Shown here: positions 1 through 5,777 of the stretch, piece after piece | How the letters are laid out: each line of letters begins with the position of its first letter | Position numbering within the stretch: position 1 is the first letter of the stretch | From: CAZVRZ01 sp964629965 | GTDB taxonomy: Bacteria > Chloroflexota > Anaerolineae > Anaerolineales > UBA4823 | Reading direction: 5' to 3' | Length of the DNA: 5,777 nt | Assembly (NCBI GenBank): GCA_964629965.1 | Contig: CAZVRZ010000245.1 | Coordinates: forward strand, 1-5,777 | Made by a program: the position numbers and the translations under genes | The notes under the pieces: generated by a model | What the model saw: the letters and a program-made list of their open reading frames with translations, nothing else | What the model was told of the DNA's origin: nothing | Databases searched by the model: none

Positions 1-94
1 TCTCCCCATGGTGGGCAGAAGCCTGAATTCGCCAACAGCATCAACTTTTTAGTGCTCCCTTTTTGGATGTACCGTTTAGAACACTCACAATCTT

Positions 95-2041
95 TTATCT
101 CATATATAAAACAAAGGTATTATCTTGGTTGTAAACCTGCAGCATACCCCGCCAGGTATCTGGAGGCGGAGTGCAGGTATCGCAGATCATGGCGCAAGGC
201 TCAAAATCGACCGGAGCATGTATGGTGGCAGGGCCGATGATCGTCCAGTTGAGCTGCAGACCGGGCCGCGGCGCGCCCATCAGCATCCACAGTAAATATT
301 CGGCATTGCTGCCAGGCATGATGAGGGTCACTTTGTCGCAGCCGGTATCTTTCAGTAGATTGGTCATATCGAGGTACGATTTCTTCAGGTAGCGGCTGTT
401 CGAAAAATAGAGGTCTTGGCGCGGTGTGAGTAGGATACTGCCGGTATGGGAAGTGCTGCCAGGAATGATTGGCCGGGAATGGATCGAAAACAAGAAGGGC
501 AAGGCGGCCAGGGTCATTGCCAATGCGGCCAAGCGCAGGTAGCCCGGTTTGAGAACTGCGCTGAATGCCAGGGCGATCAGCGGCGCGGCCAACACAAAGA
601 ACGACAGGTGGTAGCGGCTGCCGAAGATTTGCCACTTGTAGATGGCGCTGAACAGGACAAAGCCACCGGCCGCTCCCCAGGCCAGCCAGCGCGCCGCAGC
701 GCTAAAGCGTTTTTTTTTAAAGAGGACGGCTGGGATGGCGACTCCTGCCAGGGCGGCCTGCAGCGGATTGCTAATGCGGATTTCGTTGGTATTCATATGA
801 ATGACACGGAAGGGGCCTTCGGATACCGAGCGCGAGTCGTCCAGGTCTACTTCCAGCCAACTGCTGATGGTGCGGAGAGCAACGAACAGGCCATAATTTA
901 CTTTGGGCCAGGGTGTGCCCATCTCAAGGTAGCTATTGCGCAGCACGTTCACCAGGATCCCTTGCGGCGTCCACAACTGATTGAAATGCCGGTCGATCAC
1001 CCGGCTGCTGCTGATGGAGTTGCCGTAGGTTTGCAGATTGCGCAGGTTATGTCCGGCGTTAAGGCCGGCTGCCAGCAGCGCCGCCAGGCAGGTCCACAAC
1101 ACAAGTCGCTGCCAGCCAAAGCGCCGCATCAGGGCCACGGCAATGCCCAGCGCAAGCAACACCAGGTAAGGGGCGGCGGTTGGTTTGGTAAGCAGCGTGA
1201 GCCCGGCCGCCAGGCTGGAGAAAACTACACCTGGAGCAGGAGGCGCACCTCGCATCAGCTCTAGCATCTCGACAGCTGCGCAGGCGATCCACAAGGCAGC
1301 CACGTAATCGGTCATGGTGCAGGAGGCTTCGACGATGCCCAGCGGCGTGGCAGCCAGGGTGACCGCCGCCAGGAGTTGGCCCAGGCGGTTGGCGCCCAAC
1401 TGCCTGGCGATCAGGGCCCCGGCGGCCAGGCAAGCGGCCATGCTGCTCCATTGGACGAAATTGACCAGGCGGTCTCCCTGTGCTAGCACGTAGGTGTGCA
1501 AAACGATCATTTCGGCCCCGGGCGGCATATTGTTTTGTAGATCATTACCGGTGGCAAAGTGGCGCAGCGCTCCCATCTCTGCCCAGTGGGCCACTCGCGA
1601 GAGATGGTAATGGATGGAGTCCCAGGTTTGGGGTGGGGCCAGCCAGGCCACCAGGGCAGTTACTGCCAGGATGAAAACCAGGCAAGCAGGCAGAATCGCC
1701 TCGGCCAGGTGGGCAGGGCGGGACTTTTTTTCGGGCAGATCCGCCTTTCCAGGCAGCGCTATTCTTATGGGTAGGCGCAGTTTCTTGCGGCGAGCCTGCT
1801 CGGATAGCCAGGCCAACGTACCCAGCAAAAGTGCACCCCAGGCCAGGCTTAGTCCCAGCGGGGTAACCGCCTCGACCAGGCTGAGCAGTTCGGTCATCGC
1901 TACCAGGCATGTTGTCCAGAGCAACGTTGTGCGCAGCAGCACCAGCCGCCAATCGGCAAATCGCTGGTAGACAGCCAGGTACAGGGTGGCAAAGCTCAAC
2001 GGCAGCAGGAGAATGGCCATAGACAGCGAACCAGGGCTCAA
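95..2041 (-). CDS. Polytopic membrane protein, probable GT-C / family 39-like glycosyltransferase
   Basis: A 648-residue protein with many hydrophobic segments (about residues 8-26, 34-58, 64-80, 113-134, 200-215, 221-240, 246-262, 272-305, 311-328, 425-442, 450-467, 477-497 and 500-520) and a C-terminal soluble part from about 521. After the third or fourth helix comes a loop with WDSIHYHL (139-146), then NMPPGAE (171-177) and a QGDRLVNFVQW stretch (188-198). An acidic residue in this first large loop (D141) is typical of membrane glycosyltransferases of the GT-C fold that use lipid-phosphate sugars. A second candidate acidic site is TMTDY (D245). By family knowledge it would move a sugar from a polyprenyl-phosphate donor to an acceptor outside the membrane; donor and acceptor are unknown. 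The chosen start is a TTG whose TTGA overlaps the stop codon of CoA-transferase subunit B. An ATG at 2020 (residue 8) is an equally good start, and neither has a clear Shine-Dalgarno sequence. It stops at TAA (95-97). The GT-C assignment is moderate; membrane location is firm. Confidence 0.75.
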   Translation of the reverse strand: MSPGSLSMAILLLPLSFATLYLAVYQRFADWRLVLLRTTLLWTTCLVAMTELLSLVEAVTPLGLSLAWGALLLGTLAWLSEQARRKKLRLPIRIALPGKADLPEKKSRPAHLAEAILPACLVFILAVTALVAWLAPPQTWDSIHYHLSRVAHWAEMGALRHFATGNDLQNNMPPGAEMIVLHTYVLAQGDRLVNFVQWSSMAACLAAGALIARQLGANRLGQLLAAVTLAATPLGIVEASCTMTDYVAALWIACAAVEMLELMRGAPPAPGVVFSSLAAGLTLLTKPTAAPYLVLLALGIAVALMRRFGWQRLVLWTCLAALLAAGLNAGHNLRNLQTYGNSISSSRVIDRHFNQLWTPQGILVNVLRNSYLEMGTPWPKVNYGLFVALRTISSWLEVDLDDSRSVSEGPFRVIHMNTNEIRISNPLQAALAGVAIPAVLFKKKRFSAAARWLAWGAAGGFVLFSAIYKWQIFGSRYHLSFFVLAAPLIALAFSAVLKPGYLRLAALAMTLAALPFLFSIHSRPIIPGSTSHTGSILLTPRQDLYFSNSRYLKKSYLDMTNLLKDTGCDKVTLIMPGSNAEYLLWMLMGAPRPGLQLNWTIIGPATIHAPVDFEPCAMICDTCTPPPDTWRGMLQVYNQDNTFVLYMR

Positions 2042-2823
2042 CCGCTGCTGCTTTTAAGATAAATGCCTTGTGGATCCAATTCTTCTCGCAAGATACGCAG
2101 TTCTTCTGCTTCCAGCGGGAGGGTGTAGCGCAGTTCGGGAGCCGAGCGGATTTGCCAGCCGGTGTTGTCACGCACCTGCTCGAAGGATACGCCGGGATGG
2201 AGAGCTTGCAGCACCAGCTCGCCGGATTCGTCGGGTTCCAGGATGCCCAGGTCGGTGACCACCGCCAGCGGCCCGCCGCCATGCAGCCCGGCGGCTTCGC
2301 GCTCTGCTCGCCCACCCAGGAAGCCCGCCGAAGTGCGAAAGTCCAATTTTTCAGGGAAGCGGCGTTTTTGATGAGGAGTGAGGATGTAGCAGCGATTGGC
2401 CCAGGCAGCAATCTCCATTGAGCCTCCGGAGCCGGGCAGGCGCACTTTGGGATGATCGTAAGCGCCGATGACTGTGGCGTTGATGTTGCCAAAACGATCG
2501 ATCTGCGCTCCGCCCAAGAAACCGACATCGATGTTGCCGCGCTGCAGGTACAGAGCGAAGATATCGTACATGCTGCACACAGCCAGAGCCCCGCTTACCA
2601 GGGTTGGATCGCCGATGGAGAGTGGCAAGCGGTTGGGTTGTGCGCCTACCACCCCTGCTTCGTAGATCATCATCAGGTTGGGGGCATGCGTGCGCCGGGC
2701 CAGGTTGCAGGCCAGGTTGGGCAGCCCTACGCCCACGAAGACTACGTCGCCGTCTCGCAGCAGCCGGGCAGCATTGATGGTCATCAGTTCAGAGGATGAA
2801 TAGGTAAGTGTGTCTGTCATCAT
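2038..2823 (-). CDS. Class I CoA-transferase subunit B (glutaconate CoA-transferase / IpdB type)
   Basis: A 261-residue protein, the usual length for subunit B of heterodimeric class I CoA-transferases. The N-terminal half has DGDVVFVGVGLPNLA (24-38) and then IYEAGVVGA (53-61). Glu55 sits where the catalytic glutamate of glutaconate CoA-transferase beta (Glu54) forms the glutamyl-CoA thioester. Further family landmarks are GNIDVGFLGGAQID (96-109) with FGNIN (111-115), the glycine loop LPGSGGSMEIAAW (129-141), and the late HPGVSFEQVRDNTGW segment (209-223). It should pair with the subunit A gene directly upstream to move CoA between carboxylates in the cytoplasm. The related IpdAB enzymes instead act on CoA esters in steroid ring breakdown, so transferase versus hydrolase activity is open, although the retained Glu55 favours transfer. 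Two ATG codons stand in tandem at 2823-2818; the first is used here. There is no strong ribosome-binding site, which suggests translation is coupled to subunit A. The substrate is unknown. Confidence 0.9.
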   Translation of the reverse strand: MMTDTLTYSSSELMTINAARLLRDGDVVFVGVGLPNLACNLARRTHAPNLMMIYEAGVVGAQPNRLPLSIGDPTLVSGALAVCSMYDIFALYLQRGNIDVGFLGGAQIDRFGNINATVIGAYDHPKVRLPGSGGSMEIAAWANRCYILTPHQKRRFPEKLDFRTSAGFLGGRAEREAAGLHGGGPLAVVTDLGILEPDESGELVLQALHPGVSFEQVRDNTGWQIRSAPELRYTLPLEAEELRILREELDPQGIYLKSSSG

Positions 2824-2850
2824 AGGGGTTTGCCTGTTAATGGGACTCGA

Positions 2851-2964
2851 TCAATAGGCGCCATAGTTCACTGTGGCGCTGATCCGCGGAATAACCTGTA
2901 GGCGCTGGTGGGCCTCGGTTCCCAACTTTTGCCAGTATTCTTCCCGGTCTTTTACACCTAAAAC
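2851..2964 (-). other. In-frame continuation of CoA-transferase subunit A beyond the amber codon (C-terminal extension or remnant)
   Basis: Directly after the TAG at 2965-2967, the same frame runs on for 37 codons to TGA at 2851-2853. It begins VLGVKDREEYWQKLG and ends ISATVNYGAY. Together with the preceding YLDE this reads like the usual C-terminus of subunit A, where I expect the pattern LDE-W-V-x-G-V-x-D-x-x-x-Y-x-x-K-L-G. A tryptophan TGG would be one base away from the observed TAG. With the extension, the gap to subunit B falls from 141 to 27 bases, in keeping with the tight spacing elsewhere in the block. That this is former or still-used coding sequence is an inference from family resemblance and gene spacing. 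Confidence 0.75.
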
Positions 2965-3753
2965 CTACTCGTCCAGGTAAGTCTGGATACTGGAGCGGTT
3001 CTTGCTGATCTCATCCCATTGTATGTAAAACTGATTGTCGCGATCGTAATAGCCCTGGGTGTAGGATGGGTGAGCACAGTAGGGTACGTGGCAGACGGCA
3101 TCTACCACGAAACCTGGGATGATGGTGCGGTTGGGATCGGAGCGGATCATCTCCTCATCCACGATCTCTTCGGCTGTCAGGATCACTTTCTTGGCGGCGA
3201 AAGCAGCCTCTTTCTGCTCGCCGATGATGCCCCAAATGTGGGCGTTGCCCTGTGCATCAGCGCGCTGCACGTGGACGATGGCGACATCGGGTTTGAGCGG
3301 CGGCACTACCACCACGGTCTGCCCGGTGTAGGGATCGGTGATGGCGCGATACTGTGGGTTGACGCGCTCCAGGTCGCCGGCCGCGGTGGGATTCATGGGC
3401 ATGAAAGGCAGCCCTGCTGCGCCGGCTTGCAGGCAAGAGATCATGCCAAAATGGGAATATTCTTCCCATTCCAGGTTGCCGGCTTCGATCTCGCTGCGGA
3501 TCAGGCGCAGCGAACCCACGCCCGGATTGCCCATGTAAGAGAAGATCACTTTGCGAGCGCAGCCCGCTGCCACCATTTGATCGTAGATCAGATCAGGTGT
3601 GGCGCGAGCCAGCACCAGGTTACGCCGCTGCTGGCGGATGATCTCGTGCCCGGCTGCAAAGGGGATCAAGTGGGTAAATCCGGCGGCGTAGATGACATCA
3701 TTATCTTCGACGTAACGTCTCACGGCTTCGGAGAGGGGTATCAATTTGTTCAT
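2965..3753 (-). CDS. Class I CoA-transferase subunit A (GctA / IpdA type), cut short by an in-frame amber codon
   Basis: 262 residues are read from ATG 3753 to TAG 2965-2967. Family landmarks are DVIYAAGFTHLIPFAAGHE (19-37), ATPDLIYDQM (51-60), FSYMGNPGVGS (71-81), EWEEYSHFGM (95-104), LPFMPMNP (115-122) and HVQRADAQGNAHIWG (161-175). These mark the alpha subunit of glutaconate CoA-transferase-like enzymes. The EEYSHF segment corresponds to the acidic region implicated in catalysis in IpdA, though I place that by memory of the family. The partner subunit B follows. The start is two bases after the stop of the small membrane protein gene; an AAGGAG at 3774-3779 lies 20 bases upstream, too far to be ideal, so translational coupling is likely. 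The oddity is the end. Relatives are usually around 290-320 residues, and the frame after the TAG stays open for 37 codons with a family-like sequence (see 2851-2964). If the TAG is read or is an error, the full protein is 300 residues. The subunit assignment is firm; whether the short form works is not known. Confidence 0.88.
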   Translation of the reverse strand: MNKLIPLSEAVRRYVEDNDVIYAAGFTHLIPFAAGHEIIRQQRRNLVLARATPDLIYDQMVAAGCARKVIFSYMGNPGVGSLRLIRSEIEAGNLEWEEYSHFGMISCLQAGAAGLPFMPMNPTAAGDLERVNPQYRAITDPYTGQTVVVVPPLKPDVAIVHVQRADAQGNAHIWGIIGEQKEAAFAAKKVILTAEEIVDEEMIRSDPNRTIIPGFVVDAVCHVPYCAHPSYTQGYYDRDNQFYIQWDEISKNRSSIQTYLDE

Positions 3754-3755
3754 AG

Positions 3756-4019
3756 TTATTTTAGTTTCTTTTTCTCCTTTTCTTTCTTTTTTTCTTTGCG
3801 TGTTTGCATGTATTTGCGTACGCCGCGGAAGCGCTGGCTTTCGGGTGGGGATTTGAAATCGCGCACGATCAAGTAGATGCCCAGGCAGACGCTCACCACG
3901 CCAAAGAGGAACACGCCAAGCTGCGGGTTCTGGCTTTGATCGACAGCAAAGAAGATGATCAGAAATAACAAACCCAGGAACACAAAGAATTGTCCCAGGC
4001 GGCCTTTTTCAACGCCCAT
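3756..4019 (-). CDS. Small two-helix membrane protein with a lysine-rich tail, unknown function
   Basis: An 87-residue protein I do not recognise. Two hydrophobic stretches, about residues 9-26 (rich in Phe and Leu) and 33-52 (LGVFLFGVVSVCLGIYLIV), are joined by a short polar turn with DQSQNPQ (27-33). This predicts a helical hairpin in the membrane. The last 35 residues are strongly basic and end in a run of Lys and Glu (about 74-87), so this tail probably lies in the cytoplasm by the positive-inside rule. The gene sits between the dehydrogenase and CoA-transferase subunit A with gaps of 17 and 2 bases and has its own AAGGAG at 4032-4037, so it is very probably real and co-transcribed. It could anchor or organise the enzymes at the membrane, or be an unrelated passenger; nothing in the sequence decides this. 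Confidence 0.75.
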   Translation of the reverse strand: MGVEKGRLGQFFVFLGLLFLIIFFAVDQSQNPQLGVFLFGVVSVCLGIYLIVRDFKSPPESQRFRGVRKYMQTRKEKKKEKEKKKLK

Positions 4020-4031
4020 GGCGTCTTATAA

Positions 4032-4037
4032 CTCCTT
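4032..4037 (-). promoter_or_regulatory. Ribosome-binding site of the small membrane protein gene
   Basis: AAGGAG, read on the minus strand, shares its first base with the last base of the dehydrogenase stop codon TGA (4037-4039). It lies 12 bases before ATG 4019, slightly long but usable. It supports ATG 4019 as the start and the reality of this small gene. Confidence 0.6.
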
Positions 4038-5605
4038 CACCGAACCAAAGTGCGGATCTGTTCGTGCATGTAGAGCTGCACGTAGTAATGCCCGCCAGAA
4101 TTCTTGCCGGATGAACCGGAGCCTTTCCACCCGCCGAAGGGTTGGAAGCCAGGCCAGGCGCCGGTGGTGGCGCCCTGTGGACGGTTGGCATAGGTCACGC
4201 TGGCCTCAATCTGGTCGAAGAACCACTCGGTTTCTTCGGCGCTGCCGTAGAAACCCGCCGTCAGGCCGTAACTGACATTGTTGGCATGGTGCATGGCCTC
4301 GGGCAGGCTGTCTACCCGGGCAATGGTGCTGATCGGCAGGAACATCTCGTGTTTCCACAGGCGGTGGTTCAGCGGCAGGTTATCCACCAGGGTGGGGGTG
4401 CAGAAGTACCCCTTGGCGTACTCGCCATCCAGCAGCACCTTGCCTCCGGTCAGGATGCGCCCGGCCTGGGCCAACTCGGCAGTGAAATCCTGGTAATCCT
4501 GGTAGGCGCTTTGGTTGACCACCGGTCCCAGGTACACGCGGCGATCGGTGGGGTTGCCGATGACCAGCTTGTTGGTCATTTCGACCAGGCGGCTGACCAC
4601 CTCATCATACACGGGCGACTCGATGTAGATGCGCGAGCAGGCCGAGCATTTCTGACCCTGCAGGCCAAAGGCCGAGCGCAAGATGCCGGTGACGGTGCGT
4701 TCTAGGTCGGCGTTTCGCGACACAATGACCGGGTTCTTGCCGCCCAGTTCCAGGATGGTGGGGCGTATCCAGCGACCCTGGGCAAAGTCGCGGAAGATCT
4801 TCATGCCCACCTCGTACGAGCCGGTGAAGGTTATGCCATCTACCTCTGGGCTATCGATCAGGGCCTGTCCCAATGTGCGCCCCGGCCCGCTGACGTAGTT
4901 GCAAACCCCATCCGGCAGGCCGGCTTCACGGAAGCACTCTGCCAGCAGGCGCGCCACCCAGGGGGTATCGGTGGCAGGCTTCATCACCACGGTGTTGCCG
5001 GCTGCCAGGGCAGCGCCGGCCGGCCCGCCCGTCAGGGCACCGGGGAAGTTGAAGGGGCTGATCACCAGCCAGGCACCGTATGGGCGCAGCACAGAGGTGT
5101 TAATCGAGGTGTAGCCCACCAGCGGGTCGCGGCCCATCTCGGTCACAAAGCCCTCATTCTTCTCCACCTGGTAGCAGGCATAGCGCACCAGGTCGGCGGT
5201 CTCGGCCACATCGCCCAGCGCTTCCATGCGGATCTTGCCCACTTCCATCGCCATGGCCACGCCGATCTCGAAGATGCGCTGGTCGATCAGGTCGGCGGCT
5301 TTGCGCAGCAGGGCTACCCGTTCCTGCCACTTCATGCGACTCCAGATGGGGAAAGCTTTACGGGCTGCGGCCAGAGCCTTCTGGGCGTCTTGCTGGCTGC
5401 CTTTTTGGAACACTCCTAATACTACATCGGTATTGCTGGGGGAGATATCCTCGAATTTTTCGTCGGCAAAGCAGTCTTTACCATCGACGATCATGCCATA
5501 TTCTTTTCCCAGGACTGTTTTTTTGAGAGTCTCATCGAAAATCTTGTGCAGGTTTTCCGGGGGGTTGAACATGGTTGCGTAGGTCAGTTTGAAATTTACA
5601 GCCAT
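4037..5605 (-). CDS. NAD(P)-dependent aldehyde dehydrogenase, 1-pyrroline-5-carboxylate dehydrogenase-like
   Basis: A 522-residue protein with every main aldehyde dehydrogenase signature. These are the oxyanion Asn in SPFNFP (N186), the cofactor-binding Lys in VVMKPA (K209), the FTGSYEVG turn (260-267), the general-base Glu in ELGGKNP (E286), and the nucleophile Cys in GQKCSACSR (C320). Glu420 aligns with the ribose-binding Glu of the family. The CSACSR pattern, the length of about 520 residues, and the late PFGGWKGSGSSGKNSGG anchor loop (489-505) point to the PruA/RocA-like branch that oxidises glutamate semialdehyde to glutamate. However, a proline dehydrogenase partner is absent here and the loop before the anchor (RPQGATTGAWPG, 475-486) differs from classic PruA as I know it, so the substrate is open. 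The usual E-x-F-G-P motif reads EMFLP (420-424). It is a cytoplasmic enzyme and the first gene of the block. The ATG has a weak GTGAG site six bases upstream, and a strong promoter lies about 70 bases upstream. Confidence 0.93.
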   Translation of the reverse strand: MAVNFKLTYATMFNPPENLHKIFDETLKKTVLGKEYGMIVDGKDCFADEKFEDISPSNTDVVLGVFQKGSQQDAQKALAAARKAFPIWSRMKWQERVALLRKAADLIDQRIFEIGVAMAMEVGKIRMEALGDVAETADLVRYACYQVEKNEGFVTEMGRDPLVGYTSINTSVLRPYGAWLVISPFNFPGALTGGPAGAALAAGNTVVMKPATDTPWVARLLAECFREAGLPDGVCNYVSGPGRTLGQALIDSPEVDGITFTGSYEVGMKIFRDFAQGRWIRPTILELGGKNPVIVSRNADLERTVTGILRSAFGLQGQKCSACSRIYIESPVYDEVVSRLVEMTNKLVIGNPTDRRVYLGPVVNQSAYQDYQDFTAELAQAGRILTGGKVLLDGEYAKGYFCTPTLVDNLPLNHRLWKHEMFLPISTIARVDSLPEAMHHANNVSYGLTAGFYGSAEETEWFFDQIEASVTYANRPQGATTGAWPGFQPFGGWKGSGSSGKNSGGHYYVQLYMHEQIRTLVR

Positions 5606-5672
5606 TCGTTTCTCACATAGATGATGTTTATAATGAACCGATTTCTGCCCAACGTGCTGAGCGCTTGATCAT

Positions 5673-5692
5673 AGTATAGCCGAGGCTATCCT
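5673..5692. promoter_or_regulatory. Palindrome over the -10 box and spacer, candidate operator
   Basis: The sequence ATAGCC-GA-GGCTAT (5676-5689) is a perfect inverted repeat with six-base arms. With one mismatch it extends to nine-base arms spanning 5673-5692. It covers the whole -10 box and most of the promoter spacer, where a bound dimeric regulator would block RNA polymerase. The regulator is not in this window. The palindrome is seen directly; its operator role is inferred from position. Confidence 0.5.
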
Positions 5693-5701
5693 TCTCGTCA
5701 A
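5673..5701 (-). promoter_or_regulatory. Sigma-70-like promoter of the aldehyde dehydrogenase/CoA-transferase block
   Basis: Read on the minus strand, TTGACG (5696-5701) and TATACT (5673-5678) are separated by exactly 17 bases, close to the housekeeping consensus. Transcription would start near 5665 and give a leader of about 60 bases before ATG 5605. It is the only strong promoter-like pair I see upstream of the block, and no clear promoter was noticed between the genes. Confidence 0.65.
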
Positions 5702-5777
5702 AGAAAAGTCGGGCAACCCTTTACGGGATTTCGAAGCAGTAGCGAAGAGTATTGAGCAGACAAGCGACCCGAAACAG

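Noticed and set aside
1..94. A possible rho-independent terminator after the last gene.
   Set aside because: The only inverted repeat near 37-55 is three plus three base pairs with a bulge. No stable stem with a following T-run on the minus strand was found.
446..1264. A 272-codon open frame on the plus strand inside the glycosyltransferase-like gene.
   Set aside because: Its product is low-complexity, rich in Gln, Gly, Ala and Arg, with no family resemblance. It mirrors the codon structure of the opposite strand, as G+C-rich genes often do.
1545..2528. A 327-codon minus-strand frame overlapping subunit B and the glycosyltransferase-like gene in another frame.
   Set aside because: It overlaps two genes with clear family features, and its own composition (rich in Pro, Ala, Gly, Trp and Cys) looks like an off-frame reading.
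3019..3876. A 285-codon plus-strand open frame opposite CoA-transferase subunit A and the small membrane protein gene.
   Set aside because: The His/Gly/Asp-rich product has no recognisable domain, and it runs antisense to two well-supported genes.
5613..5618. An ATG-TGA start-stop pair in the leader of the dehydrogenase gene.
   Set aside because: A six-base chance match with no ribosome-binding site of its own; its TGA merely overlaps the weak GTGAG site.
5620..5650. A second -10-like TATAAA in the leader, nearer the dehydrogenase start.
   Set aside because: The only -35-like sequence (TTGGGC) is 14 bases away, a poor spacing, and the promoter at 5673-5701 is much stronger.
5702..5777. Short repeats such as CCC-N5-GGG and a duplicated CTTCG at the right edge.
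   Set aside because: Arms are too short and without a T-run or recurrence, so they do not support a terminator or a repeat element.

Overview
The window holds one compact block of five genes, all on the minus strand. In transcription order (right to left) they are: an aldehyde dehydrogenase resembling 1-pyrroline-5-carboxylate dehydrogenases; a small, undescribed two-helix membrane protein; the two subunits of a class I CoA-transferase of the glutaconate CoA-transferase/IpdAB type; and a large polytopic membrane protein that looks like a GT-C (family 39-like) glycosyltransferase. The G+C-rich, codon-dense DNA and the flavour of the proteins suggest an uncultured Chloroflexota bacterium, perhaps Anaerolineae. 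That placement is inference from family resemblance, not from a marker gene.

Layout. Positions 5702-5777 hold no gene I can support. A strong sigma-70-like promoter pointing left lies at 5673-5701 (TTGACG, 17 bases, TATACT). A near-perfect palindrome covers its -10 box and part of its spacer, so it is a good operator candidate. A leader of about 60 bases leads to the dehydrogenase (5605-4037). The small membrane protein (4019-3756) follows after 17 bases, and CoA-transferase subunit A starts two bases after that gene's stop codon (3753). Subunit A ends at an amber codon (2965-2967), but its frame continues open for 37 more codons to a TGA at 2851-2853. Subunit B (2823-2038) follows, and the membrane glycosyltransferase-like gene (2041 or 2020 to 95) starts at or just after the end of subunit B. 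Positions 1-94 hold no gene and no convincing terminator.

How the genes may work together. The first four look like one catabolic transcription unit. An NAD(P)-dependent dehydrogenase would make a carboxylate, and a heterodimeric CoA-transferase (or CoA-ester hydrolase) would act on a carboxylate or its CoA thioester. The substrate cannot be read from the sequence. The glycosyltransferase-like gene is on the same strand and abuts subunit B, but has no obvious metabolic link.

The most notable observation is the in-frame amber codon near the end of CoA-transferase subunit A. The codons after it still read as the family-like C-terminus, so the lesion is recent, an assembly error, or a site where TAG is read through.
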